Of a DNA stretch of 64,000 bases, positions 12,839 through 25,017 are shown piece by piece. The stretch's first letter is position 1. The number at the start of each line of letters is the position of its first letter. Under the pieces are notes generated by a model. That model was not told the DNA's origin. It worked only from the letters and a program-made list of their open reading frames with translations, and did not search any database. The position numbers and the translations under genes are program-made. Source of the stretch: Earliella scabrosa (Eukaryota; Basidiomycota; Agaricomycetes; Polyporales; Polyporaceae); contig JABYQQ010000016.1 in NCBI GenBank assembly GCA_022605405.1, positions 930,001 to 994,000 of the forward strand, read 5' to 3'.

Positions 12839-15568
12839 ATGGACCCCCTCCTCCTAGCCCCCGCGCTCCACCCAGACCAGGACTTTCTCCCCGCCTCGCC
12901 CCATCTTTACGACGCGTCCCCCAACCCCGGCGCACCCTACGACTCCTTTGACTTTCCCGACGCCGCCTCCCACTTCCCCCACACCCCCTCCTACAACGGC
13001 TCCTACCAGAACTCCCCCTACTCAAACTACTCCGATCTCCCCGCAATAGACGGCACCGACGACGGCCTCCACCTCTTCGCTGACAACCCCTCCGGCATCT
13101 CCATCACAGAAGAGTACGATCCCGCCGAATACGACGTCCCTTCATCCGGCGGGCCCCTCATCCTTGACGAACATTATATGAACAGTGCCCACGTCTCCGT
13201 CTCAGTCACTCCCCCCCTCAACGACTACTCCTCGCCCAACGCATTCGACCACGCGTCCCCCGCCTCCAGCAACGGCCTCGAAGACGACGGCCACTCTCAC
13301 GCCTCCTCAAACTCGTCCTACATGCATCCCCCCTCTCCTCGCCCCGATATCTCCCAGAGCTTCCAGGACAGCTTGTCCTTCCACTCTCCCGCTTGGCCTG
13401 CAGGCGCGCTCCCGGACGACCGCCGTTCGCCCCCTCTCAGTAAGCCCCAATCTCCTCCTCAGCTCGTAATTCCCGACACTACGAGCCCAGGTGGAACGGG
13501 CGTCGAATCGCCCCCGACGATCAATGCCCCCGATGGCGACGGCGGTCTCATCGGCTCCGGACCCACCTTACAAATAGTCCCTGCGACCCCGGTCAGCGGC
13601 GGCGGCGTCACCGCGCAGAACGTGCCTTTTCAGGACACTCTTGCAAACCTGCGACAAGGTACGACTCTCCCCCCCCCTTCGCGCTTCAGACTCTTTGCTC
13701 ACAACCACAGGCGCGTCAGGGAACTCCGCAGGGTCGGATGCCCAAGATTGGACCCACCATCAGCAGTTCGGCGCGCAGGGTGGTCAGTTCGCCGATCAGG
13801 CCTTCAGCTTCCCCGGATCAAGCTCGTCTTCGGCGCTCGCTGACGACGGCGCCCAGCAGTCGCAACAGCAATTCCAGCGAGGGCAACAGTACCTGCTCCC
13901 ACAGGCCCCGCCGCGCAGCCGAAGTCTCTCGGACACCTCCCTGCGCCCGGCACCTGTATGGGACACCGTTCCAGTCGGCGATGGCAGGCAGGGCGGAACC
14001 GTCAACATGAACGACGTCCTGCCTGGGCCTGGTCAGGGCCAGTCGTCGGATCCCCTCCAGCAGAACTACCGCCACCCTTCTTCCGCAGGCCCCCACCAGA
14101 CGTCGTTTGGGATGAATTCGTATAATCAGTACGCATCTGATTATCTCACCGTCGAGACCGGTGCCATCCGCCGCGCCAAGTCGGACGGCGGGGCGCAGCG
14201 CCCCATGCACACCCGGCAAGCGCGCTCGCTAGACATCCGTCCGACGAACTCGCTGTCGCCCAACCCGGGGATGCTCTTCCCGCCGCCCGGACCTGCGCAG
14301 CAGGACTTCCTCCGGCAGCAGCAGTTCCTGCACCCGACTGAGCCCATGCCGTCAATACGCGGGCACCACCGCCGATCGAGCTCTTCCGGTTCTCGGGAGC
14401 GCGGAATTGGCGGCATGATGGGTATAGGCGGTGGTGTCAGCATGGGAGGTATCGCAGGATGGTCGGGAAGCCAGACGTCCAGCGCGCGTGCGAGCCCGTA
14501 CCCGAGCCCATCTGCGTCTCCACGGCCGGGCTACGGTGCGCTGCCATCACAAGATCTTGGTCTGTCGGGTCTTGCGGGTCCAGGGATGGGCGGTATGATG
14601 AACCTGAACATGGGCATGCCTGGTTCGCTATCTGGCCAGATGGGGATGACGACCAACCTCAGCAGCGGGAACATGAACGCGCAGATCACCGTTACGAGGA
14701 GACAGGGTGGGGTCATGCAGGTAGAGATGCCCGGAACCGACGGAGGGGTGCCCATGACGGTTACGCGGCCGCACGTCACGACGCCGAGCACTGCGAAGGC
14801 GAGCCACGACCGCCGGAAGCAGCCTGCGAACTTTGCGTGTCCAGTGCCGGGGTGCGGGAGCACGTTCACGAGGCATTTCAACTTGAAGGGTGCGTGTGTC
14901 TTTTGTCTGTTGCGTCGAGTTGGGAGGGCGGGCGTTGACTGGTTTTGCGCTCTTCCCCTTGATGTACCCTCCCGTGGTCGCCTCGCGTCGGGTCCGCCTG
15001 GCGTCGGCGTGGTGGGCACGTACAGGTCACCTGCGCTCGCATGCGGAGGAGAAGCCGTACCAGTGCAAGTGGCCCGGGTGCGGCAAGGGCTTCGCGCGGC
15101 AGCACGACTGCAAGCGGCACGAGCAGCTCCATCTCAACATCCGCCCGTACCCGTGCGAGGGCTGCAAGAAGAACTTTGCGCGGATGGACGCGCTGAACCG
15201 GCACCGTGAGTGTCTCTTTTCCTGATCTTCGTTGACAACCTCCCCCCCACCCCTCCCCCACCCCTGCGCTTCCCGCGCTTCCTCCCCCACACATCGCCTT
15301 CTGCTTCGTGCCTGCGATCGCGCGCATTATCTTTTTGACTTATTCACGAACGTGGGACTGATCGCCAGGTTGCCCAGTGCGCTCCGAAGGCGGCGCGGAA
15401 TGCCGGAAGATCCAGGAAGAGCTCCAGCCCGGGTCGACGGCACACCTCGATGCGCCCACCGCGACGCCGTCGTCGGACAGCGGCGCGGAGAGCTCGGCGC
15501 CGCCGTCTGGGGCGGATGTCAAGCCTGATCCCGACGGCGCGTGGACCGCTGGTGGGATGATGATGTAG
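12839..15568 (+). CDS. CRZ1: C2H2 zinc-finger transcription factor Crz1
   Basis: Calcineurin-responsive activator of calcium, cell-wall and ion-stress genes; in fungi it enters the nucleus after dephosphorylation. Exons 12839-13658, 13711-14889, 15026-15205 and 15378-15568 give 789 residues. The first ~640 residues are low-complexity Ser/Pro/Gln/Gly sequence with phospho-type motifs ([17 protein letters not shown]). Three consecutive C2H2 fingers follow at about 648-735: [36 protein letters not shown] and [17 protein letters not shown], followed by LRSEGGAEC, a signature of Crz1 orthologs. Introns interrupt the finger-coding region twice. SGISIT near residue 88 resembles, but does not exactly match, the calcineurin docking consensus PxIxIT. 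The ATG at 12839 follows a pyrimidine-rich leader. Confidence 0.9.
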
Positions 15569-17542
15569 TGAGGGCTTCATCCATCTCCTTCTCCGACTCC
15601 TGGTCGTTCGACACCTTCCCTTCCCTTCCCTTCCTCCTTCGACCGGCCAGGACCGCCTCTTTGCACCACGACACGCAAGACGACGACCACTCGCACGTAA
15701 TTCTCCTGCCCCCGCCACATCCCTCCCCCCCTTCTGCAATCACGCCTCCTATATCTATAGCTCCGGCTCTGGTGTTTATATCATGGACGCTTTGGCGGGT
15801 TCTCCGAGTTTTCTTGTCTTGTATCTAATCCCCCTCCACCCTCTCCCTCTCTCTCTTCCTTTTCTTTTCGATTGGTTCCTGCTTCAGTTTCTCCGTGCTT
15901 ATCATACTACGCGTTTTTTATGCTTGCGGTCTCGGTGCTTTCGTGTTCCCCGTCCCTGCGTTGAGCGTGCTGTGCGCAACTCATTTTCTCTCTTCTTTCC
16001 ACCCGACCGCCCCCCCCCCCCGTCCACGTACGTTGACGTCCGCGCTATTTCACCAGTTCGGTGCTGCGAGAGGCGTCTCCACGCCATTCGCCTCCCACCT
16101 TTGCGTTCACCCTTTACTTCACAAACTACCCCCCTCGTTTTGTCCGCGTCGTTGCAGAAGAAGCCCCACCCACTCGTTGTACTCAACCGGTGTCGATCTC
16201 GCGCTCTCCATCCGCTCTTGCTTTCCACCCTCTCTCTCTCCCTCTCCCTCTCTCTCTACCCGGTCTCTCGCCTACATCTGCCCTCCGTTATACATATGGC
16301 CCGCACGATTGACACTGTCTCGCAGTGCTGTTCCGCCCTCCCTCTTTTTTATCCCTCTCCCGGTCCGTCCTTCTCCCTCTCACCCTCCGTCTCATGCCGA
16401 CCCGACTGTCCTCAGTAACATACTCGCGCGTTGACTGCCTCCCCCTCCACGATATGAAGATTGTAGCCTAGCACCCACCCCATCCTGGTAGAATTTTGGA
16501 AGTCAGATATTTATTGTACAGAATACAAGCCGCTTTCAATCCTCCTGTTTCTGCTGTTTTGCCATTGCCGGCTGGACGTGTGTGGGTTAATTGTGTGTGA
16601 GCGATGTGCTTCCCCAGGTCGTCTATGATGTCTTCGGATCTGGCGTCGTCGTGCGAGGTCCTTCCGACACCGTCGCACAGACCGCGCGCGTGGCGACGAC
16701 ATTAATTGTGTGTATGGATTGCTTTCTGGTGCACTGTCGCGATCGCGTTGATATATGTGTTTGCATGAGCTGGGCCGAGGCTCTCCATGTGATGGTTAAA
16801 TGCATGCATGTCAGTGGCCCCCGCACGCGCAGCCCCTTGCACTGCCGCGACAGCCGGAGTACCGACGCGGATCGCCACCCGCCTCTCGTCCTTGTACTCC
16901 CTCCTCGTGCATACAGTACTCGGAGCTCCCTCTTGCTTCCTGCGTGTCGAGTATCGCCTGCAACCTCCTTACGACCGTCTATCGCCCGCCCCGTCTCTGT
17001 CCAAGAAGGGCGAGCGCACATCGCTCACCTGCCCCATCTGCCCCCTTCCTCCGCGCTCACGCACGCACGGTTCGAACGAGGAGCGTGCTTGCCCCGGCGA
17101 TAGCGTCGAGACTCGAGACGTTTGGGCCCGCACCGCACCGGTCACAGGATCCGCCCGCACGCGCAGGAGCTGCCCACGGCCTCGGACGCAGTAGGGCATA
17201 TATCACCCTCTCTTCTTTCTCGCTTTCTCGCTCTCTCGCAGCACAGCCGGCTTTGCTCCGCCGCTGTCAGTCGAAGCTTATCTCGCCCCCTCTCTCTCGC
17301 CGTCTTCTCGCCGCCCGGCGGGCTTACATACTTGAATCGCTACCTTGCTGCTGCAGCTGGCAACCGGGCCCGTCCTTCTCGTCTTTCTCAACTTGCTCGC
17401 CAGGACACTCCGCGCACGCTCCTGGACTGCCACTCTCTCGCAGGGATATTCCGACGAGTCGCGAGACGCCGCTTTGAACGCTTGGGCGGTCTGCGGCGAA
17501 TACTAGGAGACCGAGTTTACCATAGGAACGAATTGGGTGGCG
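15569..17542. other. Pyrimidine-rich intergenic region
   Basis: Nearly 2 kb between CRZ1 and the next gene, same orientation. From about 15590 to 16420 the plus strand is strongly C+T-rich, with CT microsatellite near 16220-16265 and a run of C near 16010-16020. A further CT-rich patch occurs at 17200-17330. It probably includes the CRZ1 3' UTR and the promoter of the WD40 gene. The open frames here reflect base composition; I see no gene. Confidence 0.5.
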
Positions 17543-19944
17543 ATGGCGCGCGGACTGTCGACGCTCCTTTCGTCGTTGGAGCCGTGTACGGCTGCGCCGG
17601 GGAATGTCACGATTGGGCATGTGTGAGTGCTTGCTTTCTCTGTTCCTGCATCTCGGGTTGGAGTGTCCCTGGTATGTGATGCGAGGGCGATCTGAGGATG
17701 CGGGGGAGGGGCCGCGGTCACGAGAGGGGCGACGAACGGGAGGCGGTGAAGTTGTTTGCAGCAATACTCCTCTCATGTGTCACGTCGAATGTCGAACAGT
17801 TGCAGTGAAACCGTCGATGCGGATTGCTCACGACTGCTCTCATCCAGGCAACTCCGAGATGTCGCAATATGTCCTCACGAGAAGGGCATCGTCAGCTATG
17901 CCCGCAACTACTCCATCGTCGAACACGATCTCATCACTCCCAATGCAGTACGTGGCCCTTCGGTGGTCTACGTACACTGCTCACAACTGACGGCGCCCGC
18001 CAGTCTCCAAGGCGATTGGTCGACCTTTCCTTCACCCCCAACACCATCTCCGCGCTCATCCTCCCCGACACCAACGACACCCTCCTGGCGGCAGGCGGCC
18101 AGGAAGCGGAACTCCATCTCTCATACTATCAATGTTCCGACGCCCCGTCATCGTCCCGACCAACGCGCAGCCCATCGCGTGGCTTTGGCCGCAGGCTCTG
18201 GGAGAGCAAGTACATCCTCGATCACGGCTCGATCAACAATTCGGTCATGCTCACGTCGATGAACTTTGCGCGGTCGCACCAGAGCGCAGTCGAGCCTCGG
18301 ATTGTGGTCAGCAACAACGACCGGACGGTCAAGTTCTTTGACGTTGCGATCCGGAGCAGCAAGATTGTGGACGACTTTGAGCCCCGTCTGCTGGATATCG
18401 GCTCGCTGCGGCTGGACGTGCCCGTCAACCACTGTGCGTCCTCTGCTCCCTTGCCGCCGTACGAACTGTTATGTGCTGACAGCGATGATGTCTCTGCATC
18501 CGTGGACGGACAGCTTCCATCTCGCCTGATGGGCGCACGCTGTTGTGCGTCGGAGACTCGCCGGACGTGTATCTGCACAGAATCACAGGAGGATCGAGGA
18601 TCACGCTCGCACCCATCGCCACGCTCTCGCTGTCGTCGTTCATCCAGCACCCGCACGAGGTCGCTGGCGGCTTCCCGCAAGTGTCTTCGATTCCCGCGTC
18701 TTTCTCCACCGCCTTCTCCGCCGATGGATCGAAGTTTGCGGTCGGCTCACAGGAGGGCGTCGTCGTCGTGTGGGACGTGCGGAGTACGAAGCCGCTGAAG
18801 GTCTTCAGTACAGACAAGTCGCGCTCGTCGACACCCGGGCGGATGCCTACCGGTGCCGCGAGCGGATGGATGTATGAGACTACGTGGGATTGGGCGCGCG
18901 GCGGTGGGCGTGCGCCAGGCTGGGGCGTGCGAAGTGTCAAGTTTAGCCCTCCTGGTGTGGGCAGAGAGGTCATGACGTTCACAGAGGTATGTCACCTGTG
19001 CTCTCGGGCTTTTGGATTTGTGGGAGCTCACCGCGCTCGCACTCCAGCACACATCACTGTTACACGTCGTGGACGCGCGCACATTCGAGACGGAGGAGAT
19101 CGTGCGGATGCCGAGCTTCGAGCCGCCGTCCGTGTACCACCCGGCACCCGCTGCACGTCCGCGCTCAACGTCACCCTCACCACGCTCCTCTCTCCCGCGC
19201 TCGTCCGCATCCTCCGACTCGCTCGCACCCCCACGGATCGTGCTCTTCAGCGGTGCGCTGGAAGACACGTTCCGGATACCGGCGTCCGACAGCGCGACCA
19301 CGACCGCATGGCGCGCGCGCCGGACACGTCGCCGCGCGAGCAGGGAAGACCTCTCGGCTGACGACGACCCAGATAGCATCGTCGTGATCCCACCGCTAGG
19401 CGACCGCGAAGTCGAGAACAACGTTCGGCGGCTGCTGGGACATCATGGCGTACGCGCGCGCACGACCGTCCTCGATGCCGAGTCCGACCCGCGCGAGCCG
19501 CTCGACGGCGCTGGGGACGCAAGCCGCGACAGGGACAGGGAGGGAGACGAGATGGACGTGGACGAGCTCGAGAGCGACTGCCTCTCCTCTCACGCACCGT
19601 CCCGCTCCGGCTCCCCGGCGCCGGCGTCTCAACTGTCGCTGCAGTCTTCGGGGGCGCGGCCGCTGGAGCTCCTCCGGTCGCGGCCGACGCTGTTTGCGCG
19701 GCGCGAGAGCTCGGGGCCGTATGCTGCGTCGCGATGGGGCTCGGCGAGCTCGAGACGGACCCGGAGAGCGACGGGGTCGTCGCGAGAACCGGCGCGGGAC
19801 GAGCCTGAGGAGGAGCAGGACCTGGCCGGGATGTGCTTCGATCCCAGTGGCACGTTTGTGTATGTTGCGAGCGTGAAGGGGGTGGCGGAGTGGCGGATAC
19901 GGGGGGCGGAGCAGCGCTGGTGGACCGAGCCCGAGTGGGCGTGA
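17543..19944 (+). CDS. WD40-repeat protein with DUF2415 domain
   Basis: Conserved fungal protein of unknown role. Exons 17543-17622, 17848-17947, 18004-18433, 18514-18986 and 19048-19944 join in frame to 659 residues. WD-like units are visible as RIVVSNNDRTVKFFDV, SISPDGRTLLCVGDSPDVYL and FSADGSKFAVGSQEGVVVVW. The signature MTFTE-HTSLLHVVDARTFE, split by an intron, marks the DUF2415 segment near residue 360. A long disordered acidic/Arg-Ser region follows, and a final repeat (MCFDPSGTFVYVASVKGVAEW) closes the protein. The first intron is long for this genome (225 nt), so an extra exon or a different start is possible. The family assignment is fairly sure. Confidence 0.82.
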
Positions 19945-20709
19945 GGTCCCCCTGGTGATATAGAGGCTTGGACGCTGGGTGCAGGTCGGGGTGGTACGAT
20001 GCCGCCTTTGTCGTCTGCTCGCGTCGTCCCTGCATCTCGAGATATCCGTGCTTTGCTCTTGCGGTCGCCCCACCTCACTGCGGGCTACATCGTCATGAGA
20101 TGCAACGGATATCTGTACGACTCTGGTTACTTATTGCTCGCGTGTGTCTCCCCTTCCACCTCGGACTTTGTTTTTCTCGTCTTGTTCTCGCCCCATATCT
20201 GGATCGCATGCATCATTCCTCATCCCCCCATGTCTATATCATCACCGACCCCTGCACACTCAACTGGCCGTTGTTCATTGTCCATTTGTTCGCTTGCTCA
20301 TGCTCACGCTGTGTGTAACACTAGCACTGTACACGTATATCGGATTCCTCATCCCGCCGAGCTGTAGTCTTCCACCGTTCTCTCAACTCTTCCTCCTCCC
20401 AATGTCTCATGCTCTCGCGTGCCCTGGCCCCAGCGTAGCTACACAGCTCCCACCCTCTGTAATATAGTCATGATGTATCGCATGCTTCGCTCGTCGTCGG
20501 CATTGGATGAGGTGCAGAACGGCCGCACGGGTATATAATGTGTCAGACAATGAGGTGGTAATCAATGGGACGGGATGCTACAGCGGGGCATCCACATTGC
20601 ATCATCAAGCTCTAGGGAAAGGGTAGGATACGACGAAGTATACGCAGTGGGGCAAATGGGCGTTCGAAGACGTCGCGATAGGTGTTGCCGTTCATACTTC
20701 TCGTTCGCT
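19945..20709. other. Intergenic between convergent genes
   Basis: About 765 bases between the 3' ends of the WD40 gene and the hydrophobin gene. It is CT-rich up to about 20420, then mixed. No gene was recognised; it should contain both 3' UTRs. Confidence 0.5.
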
Positions 20710-21202
20710 TCATACAGCGGCTGAGACCAGCATCAGCGACCAACGCAGAGGACGAGGAAGGATAGACTTACCGGGAACGCAGTTGATAGCGATGAGCCCG
20801 CTGTAGCTGTTGTCTTCGCAACACACCGTTTTGGCCGTGCTGTAGTGCAACGCACACGGTCAATCGGAAGAGCCGGGTTGACGAACGAGAACAGGTTGCT
20901 CACCACGTGCCAGCGGTTGCACTGGCGAGCGGACTGCAGGTGAGGCCAATAGGTGTGCTGGGGTCTTTGATCACGACTCCCAGGAGGCTGAGCAGTAACG
21001 CCACGGGCCCATCCGTGGGGCGACCGACGGTTTGGCAGCACTGTAGCAAGTAAGAGGCGGGGCAAGTCTCGGGAATGCTGGGCGGTGCTCGAGGCGGGAG
21101 ACCATTTGCCATCCGGGCGGCGTTCGCACCTGCTCTGCGTGCTGTGACCTCCACGGTCATGAATATCAGTACGAGAGCGTGGAGTACGAGAGCGAATCTC
21201 AT
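20710..21202 (-). CDS. Class I hydrophobin
   Basis: Small secreted amphipathic protein that coats aerial hyphae and spores. Minus-strand exons 20904-21202, 20772-20839 and 20710-20720 encode 125 residues. The N-terminus is a signal peptide (MRFALVLHALVLIFMTVEVTA). All eight cysteines are present in hydrophobin order: C-x7-CC-x32-C-x10-C-x5-CC-x12-C. The fifth Cys codon is split by intron 1, so unspliced reading shows Trp there instead. Motifs GLTCSPL and CCEDNSYSGLIAINC fit class I. The C4-C5 loop of 10 residues is on the short side. An ATG eight codons upstream is in frame, but the chosen one gives the better signal peptide. Confidence 0.93.
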
Positions 21203-21936
21203 GGTGCCAGAGCGAGACGGAAGCACGACAGAAGGGACAACGGTGGTGGTCAGCTACGGTTGGCTACTACCGTGGTCCGGGGAGGTCGAGCTTTCAAGGC
21301 GGGTGAAAATGCTGCACACCGTGCATTTGTGCGGCGGCTCCCACCACTTCTGTCCATGGGGTGATTCGAGGCCCCTACCTGACGGTGTGTGTGATGTTTG
21401 GTGGCGGTGGCGTTCAAACTTCACGGGCTATATGAAGGGATTATGAATGTTCACTAGCGCATTCGTTGGAATGGACCGCTCCAGAGCGTTTCTCCATCAG
21501 CCCGATGTCTTCAGCGTTTGGATTGGGGACCCGGGAGTTCAACGTTGAATGTTGAACGTTCGAACTCCCACCATCGCCTCCACTCTATCGTCTATTGGAC
21601 TCTACTACAGCACTAGCGGCGGTTGTACATCTGTACGTTTCGCATCTATCTCTCGTCTATCTCAGTAAACTCTTGCAGGAATTCCATGGAGACAACTCAC
21701 CTAAGCCGGCAAGGAACATATGGACGGGACAAGGTAAGCTCGACAAGTGCGTCTGGCAAGGTCTACCGTGGGCCGTGGGCGCCAACGCGGTTTGGGCGCT
21801 CAGTCGCGCTCACGTGTCTGGAAATAGGAACGGCACGGTTTCGCGCTCGGCTACGATCGTTGAACCACGACACCGACCATCAGCTCCTCGTCCGTCCCCG
21901 TCATCCTTCCTCACGACCCTCACGATCTTCCTCACG
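21203..21936. promoter_or_regulatory. Divergent promoter of hydrophobin and KEN-box gene
   Basis: About 730 bases between divergent starts. A TATA-like sequence on the minus strand lies near 21428-21434 (CATATAG). Near 21540-21565 there is a run of related GTTGAA/GAACGTT elements in both orientations. No other gene was seen. Confidence 0.4.
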
Positions 21937-23953
21937 ATGGCAAAGCCTCGCAACAGTGTTCTCTACATGTTTGACCCTCTCCACCAGTCGCCTTCCACTC
22001 CTCGACGTGACTCTTCAGACGATTGCGGCCCGTCCGACAAGGAGAACGACATCCCGCCTGGTGACCTTACTGTCTTCTTCAACCGCACGTTCGCCGCACA
22101 CAAGCAGGAAGTACAGTCAGCGCTGGTACCCCAGGGTAAGCTCATCGATGTTGGGGACACCCCCGCTCCAGGACGGTTTTGGGATGCAGGGGAGCACGAC
22201 GGGAGCGACGCGGATGGGGAGCAGTCGGAGAGTGATGCTGAGGGCTGTGGCGTACTCTCGCCCCCCAGGATTCCATTGGCCGAGCTCGACTTGGAGCACA
22301 CTCCGAGGCCTCAGGAGAGCGGCCGACCACTCAAGGCCCCCGTTTTCGCCATCGCAGCCTCACGCCCTAGCCCCCTTCCGGCGCTGTTGGAGCCTGCGCC
22401 TCAGAGCTCGCCACTTGCGGAAATTGTCAACTCGATAAACTTCTCCGCTCTGTCCGTCGCCGAAGAAACCGTTCCCACAACAGCCGGTCCTCCCACACAC
22501 GGCATGAGCGAATCGGTGCCTAGTCGCTCTTCATCCCCGTTCCCGGAGATCAATGTATGTGCACCTGAGACGCCCATCACGGCAGACTTCGAGATTCCAG
22601 AGGAGGAAGAGGTTCATACAGCGACGACGGCAGAAACGTCCTCTCATCTGCGACCCCCCGCCTCCCTCACTCAGCTCTCTCCCGATGACCCCCGCCGGAC
22701 CTCCGTCGACTTGTATTCCTCCTTCCATCTGCAGATGCAGTCGGCAGATATGTCGTTCGACCTCCTCAATGACAAGGTCTCGTTCCTCGGTCACGGCCAG
22801 GATTCATTCTGGGGCGGCGGGGACGACACCCTCGACTTCAGCGACATATGTGTACCTTCTGCCATGAAGGCCAAGTTGGATCAACTAGTCCCGATCGCAT
22901 CCCCCGTGGAGGTCGTACCCAAGAGGTATGAGCCTGTGTTCAGTCCGCCCACCAAGACTATTGCGACTCCTTTGGTGATGTCACCTACAACGGAGACTGC
23001 GATGAAGGTGCCTTTGCCCACCTCTCCGACTTTTTCAGCCCCTCCATCACGGAACAGTGAGTGTCGCTCATGTTGTTCTCAGTACGGGTTTACTCATCGT
23101 GAATCTAGTCACGCCTCCTCGTTTGACCCAGCCTGCATTTTCCGAACCCCCGTCTCCCCCAACGTCTCCGGTCGTAGCAGATGAACCATCTCTGCTTTTG
23201 GAGCCTGAGCCTCTCCCTCCTCCATTCCCAGCAGCTGTGCCTGCCTTGCGTATCGTCAAGAAGACATTCAAGATGGCTGGGCATCAGAGCACTGCACCAT
23301 CTTCCTCAGGCGCGAAGACCGAGGTTGAGAAGCAGGCAAGACGCTCTTCGTTGGCTCCAGCGAAACCTCCTGCGCCTCAGCCAATCCGGCCTGCCATTCG
23401 CGGAGTCCAGCGTCCTCCGCCGGGTTTGCAGAACGCGGGCGGCGTGGTCATTGGACTCCCTCCGCAAGGCGCCTCAATCAACACCGCAGCTTCTACGGCT
23501 TCTACGACGTCGACCTCCAGCTCCGGGGGCAGCGCAAGCCAGCGAGCTACAGCACCGGCCTCTCGATTCGCTGGCATCCAACGCCCCAATCTCGCTGCGA
23601 AGGAACGCGCGGCTCCCCGGACAATGACGTCCGGTCCCCGATCTGCTGGGTCCACGGCCGCCACAAGGGCTGCACCTGGGATTACGCGGGCAGCCTCCTG
23701 TGGGGTACCGAAGTCTATCTCAAGCGTTGTTGGTGCAAGTGCCCTGCGGCCTCCGTCACGAGGTGGAGTCGCAACCTCGGGTGCTACTGCGCTTCCGAAG
23801 CCTGTATCCAGGTTGCCTGGTCCATCAGGTCTCACAAGGACGGCTAGCATGAGCTCGCGTTCGGGCGTAGCGACCAGCAGTGCTCCTGTGGGTTCTACGA
23901 CTGCTGCCTCCCGCGTCCGGGCATCGACGATGTCTCGCGCGACGAGGTTCTGA
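21937..23953 (+). CDS. Ser/Pro-rich hypothetical protein with KEN box
   Basis: I do not recognise the family. Exons 21937-23056 and 23109-23953 give 654 residues. The frame is open 114 codons further upstream, but ATG 21937 (MAKPRNSVLYMFDP) starts the coherent protein. It is low-complexity throughout: an acidic N-terminal third with the motif SDKENDIPPG (a KEN box, degradation signal of APC/C substrates), a middle part with many S/T-P sites, and a strongly basic Ala/Ser/Arg/Pro tail with repeated SRL, RPP and ASR blocks, typical of microtubule- or chromatin-binding tails. There are no membrane segments or enzyme motifs. A mitotic or cytoskeletal role is inference only. It is divergent from the hydrophobin gene. 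Confidence 0.75.
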
Positions 23954-25017
23954 ACGATGAACGGGTACATGTTGGAAAGAGGTATTGTATTTGGTCTGAC
24001 CGTATTCTGACTTGTTATCTATTGCTCTCTGGTTCTCGACACACAAGTTCATCTCACTGCATTGATAATCATCCCACAATATCCTTACCATTTGTCGCTT
24101 GTTGTCCAATGTTCATCCACATCAAGTCCCTTTCGTCGTCGTCATCGCTACAATTACCTCGTAGAGACACTCCTGCATTCGAACCCCGCACGCACCTCGT
24201 TCGACGTTCGTAACACTCCACACAATCGTCCATATCGCCCATCTCATGTTATGCATAATGTTTTCTGTCTGAACGGTACTCCTCATGGTTCCCTCCTCTA
24301 CTCGGAGAGCTCATCCTTTTCCCTTCCTCAAATATGATTATGACTACCAGCTGAAGCCCGCTTCCCTTTCGCAGAATCCGTCGATCATCGCTAACTTTCA
24401 TCCCTCCATACATACGTAAGTCTTTGGTTTTTGGATACAACTGTATTCCAACCAGTCGACCCCGCGTATAGACATACATATACAGTGCTACATTGTGTAC
24501 GTGCGTGTCCGATGCATAGCTGCGTGGCGTTGGGTTTCGCTGGAGTAGTTCTGTGTTGCTCCGTCGCACGCGCGTCTCGGTCGCATTCGACCAATATATT
24601 CGACGACGACGGTTTGTTTTTTCTTCATCTCATCTCAGTCGTCTGTTAGTTATGAGACAAATTCAAACATGCAGTCAGACGCAATCCTGACATCTGGATA
24701 ATCAATGGTTCTCATTGTGAGTCGCCCATACTAGTACTATTCTTCAACCTCTAACCAGCTTTGAAATAGCCCGTCCTCTCAGGTCCTCTTTCTACTCGCC
24801 AATCAGAACAATGCGGTTGTTAAAGGCACAGTTGTAACACAGACCGCCATCGCCAGGTGAGCAAGGGAACAAAAAGGACGCCGTCATAAGGGGCGAACAA
24901 TGCAACGCGACAGGCCGGGACCACACATAAATTGCGAGTTGCGTTCTTTGCCTCCTCTCGTCGACCTCCACTCTTTCCGCTCACGATATACAGGACGGTG
25001 AGCCACCAGGCATAGAC
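23954..25017. other. Intergenic; promoter of F-box-like gene A
   Basis: Roughly 1 kb, more AT-rich than its surroundings. A CCAAT box (GCCAATCAG) is present at about 24798-24806, some 215 bp before the next start codon. No gene was recognised. Confidence 0.45.

Noticed and set aside
11798..12951. Long open frames on both strands (over 340 codons each)
   Set aside because: They overlap each other in a very GC-rich, repetitive stretch; both are Arg/Gly/Ser/Pro-rich with no motif, as expected from base composition.
15783..16434. Overlapping plus-strand frames of about 180-210 codons
   Set aside because: They lie in the pyrimidine-rich tract, and their Ser/Leu/Pro/Arg composition follows directly from the CT bias.
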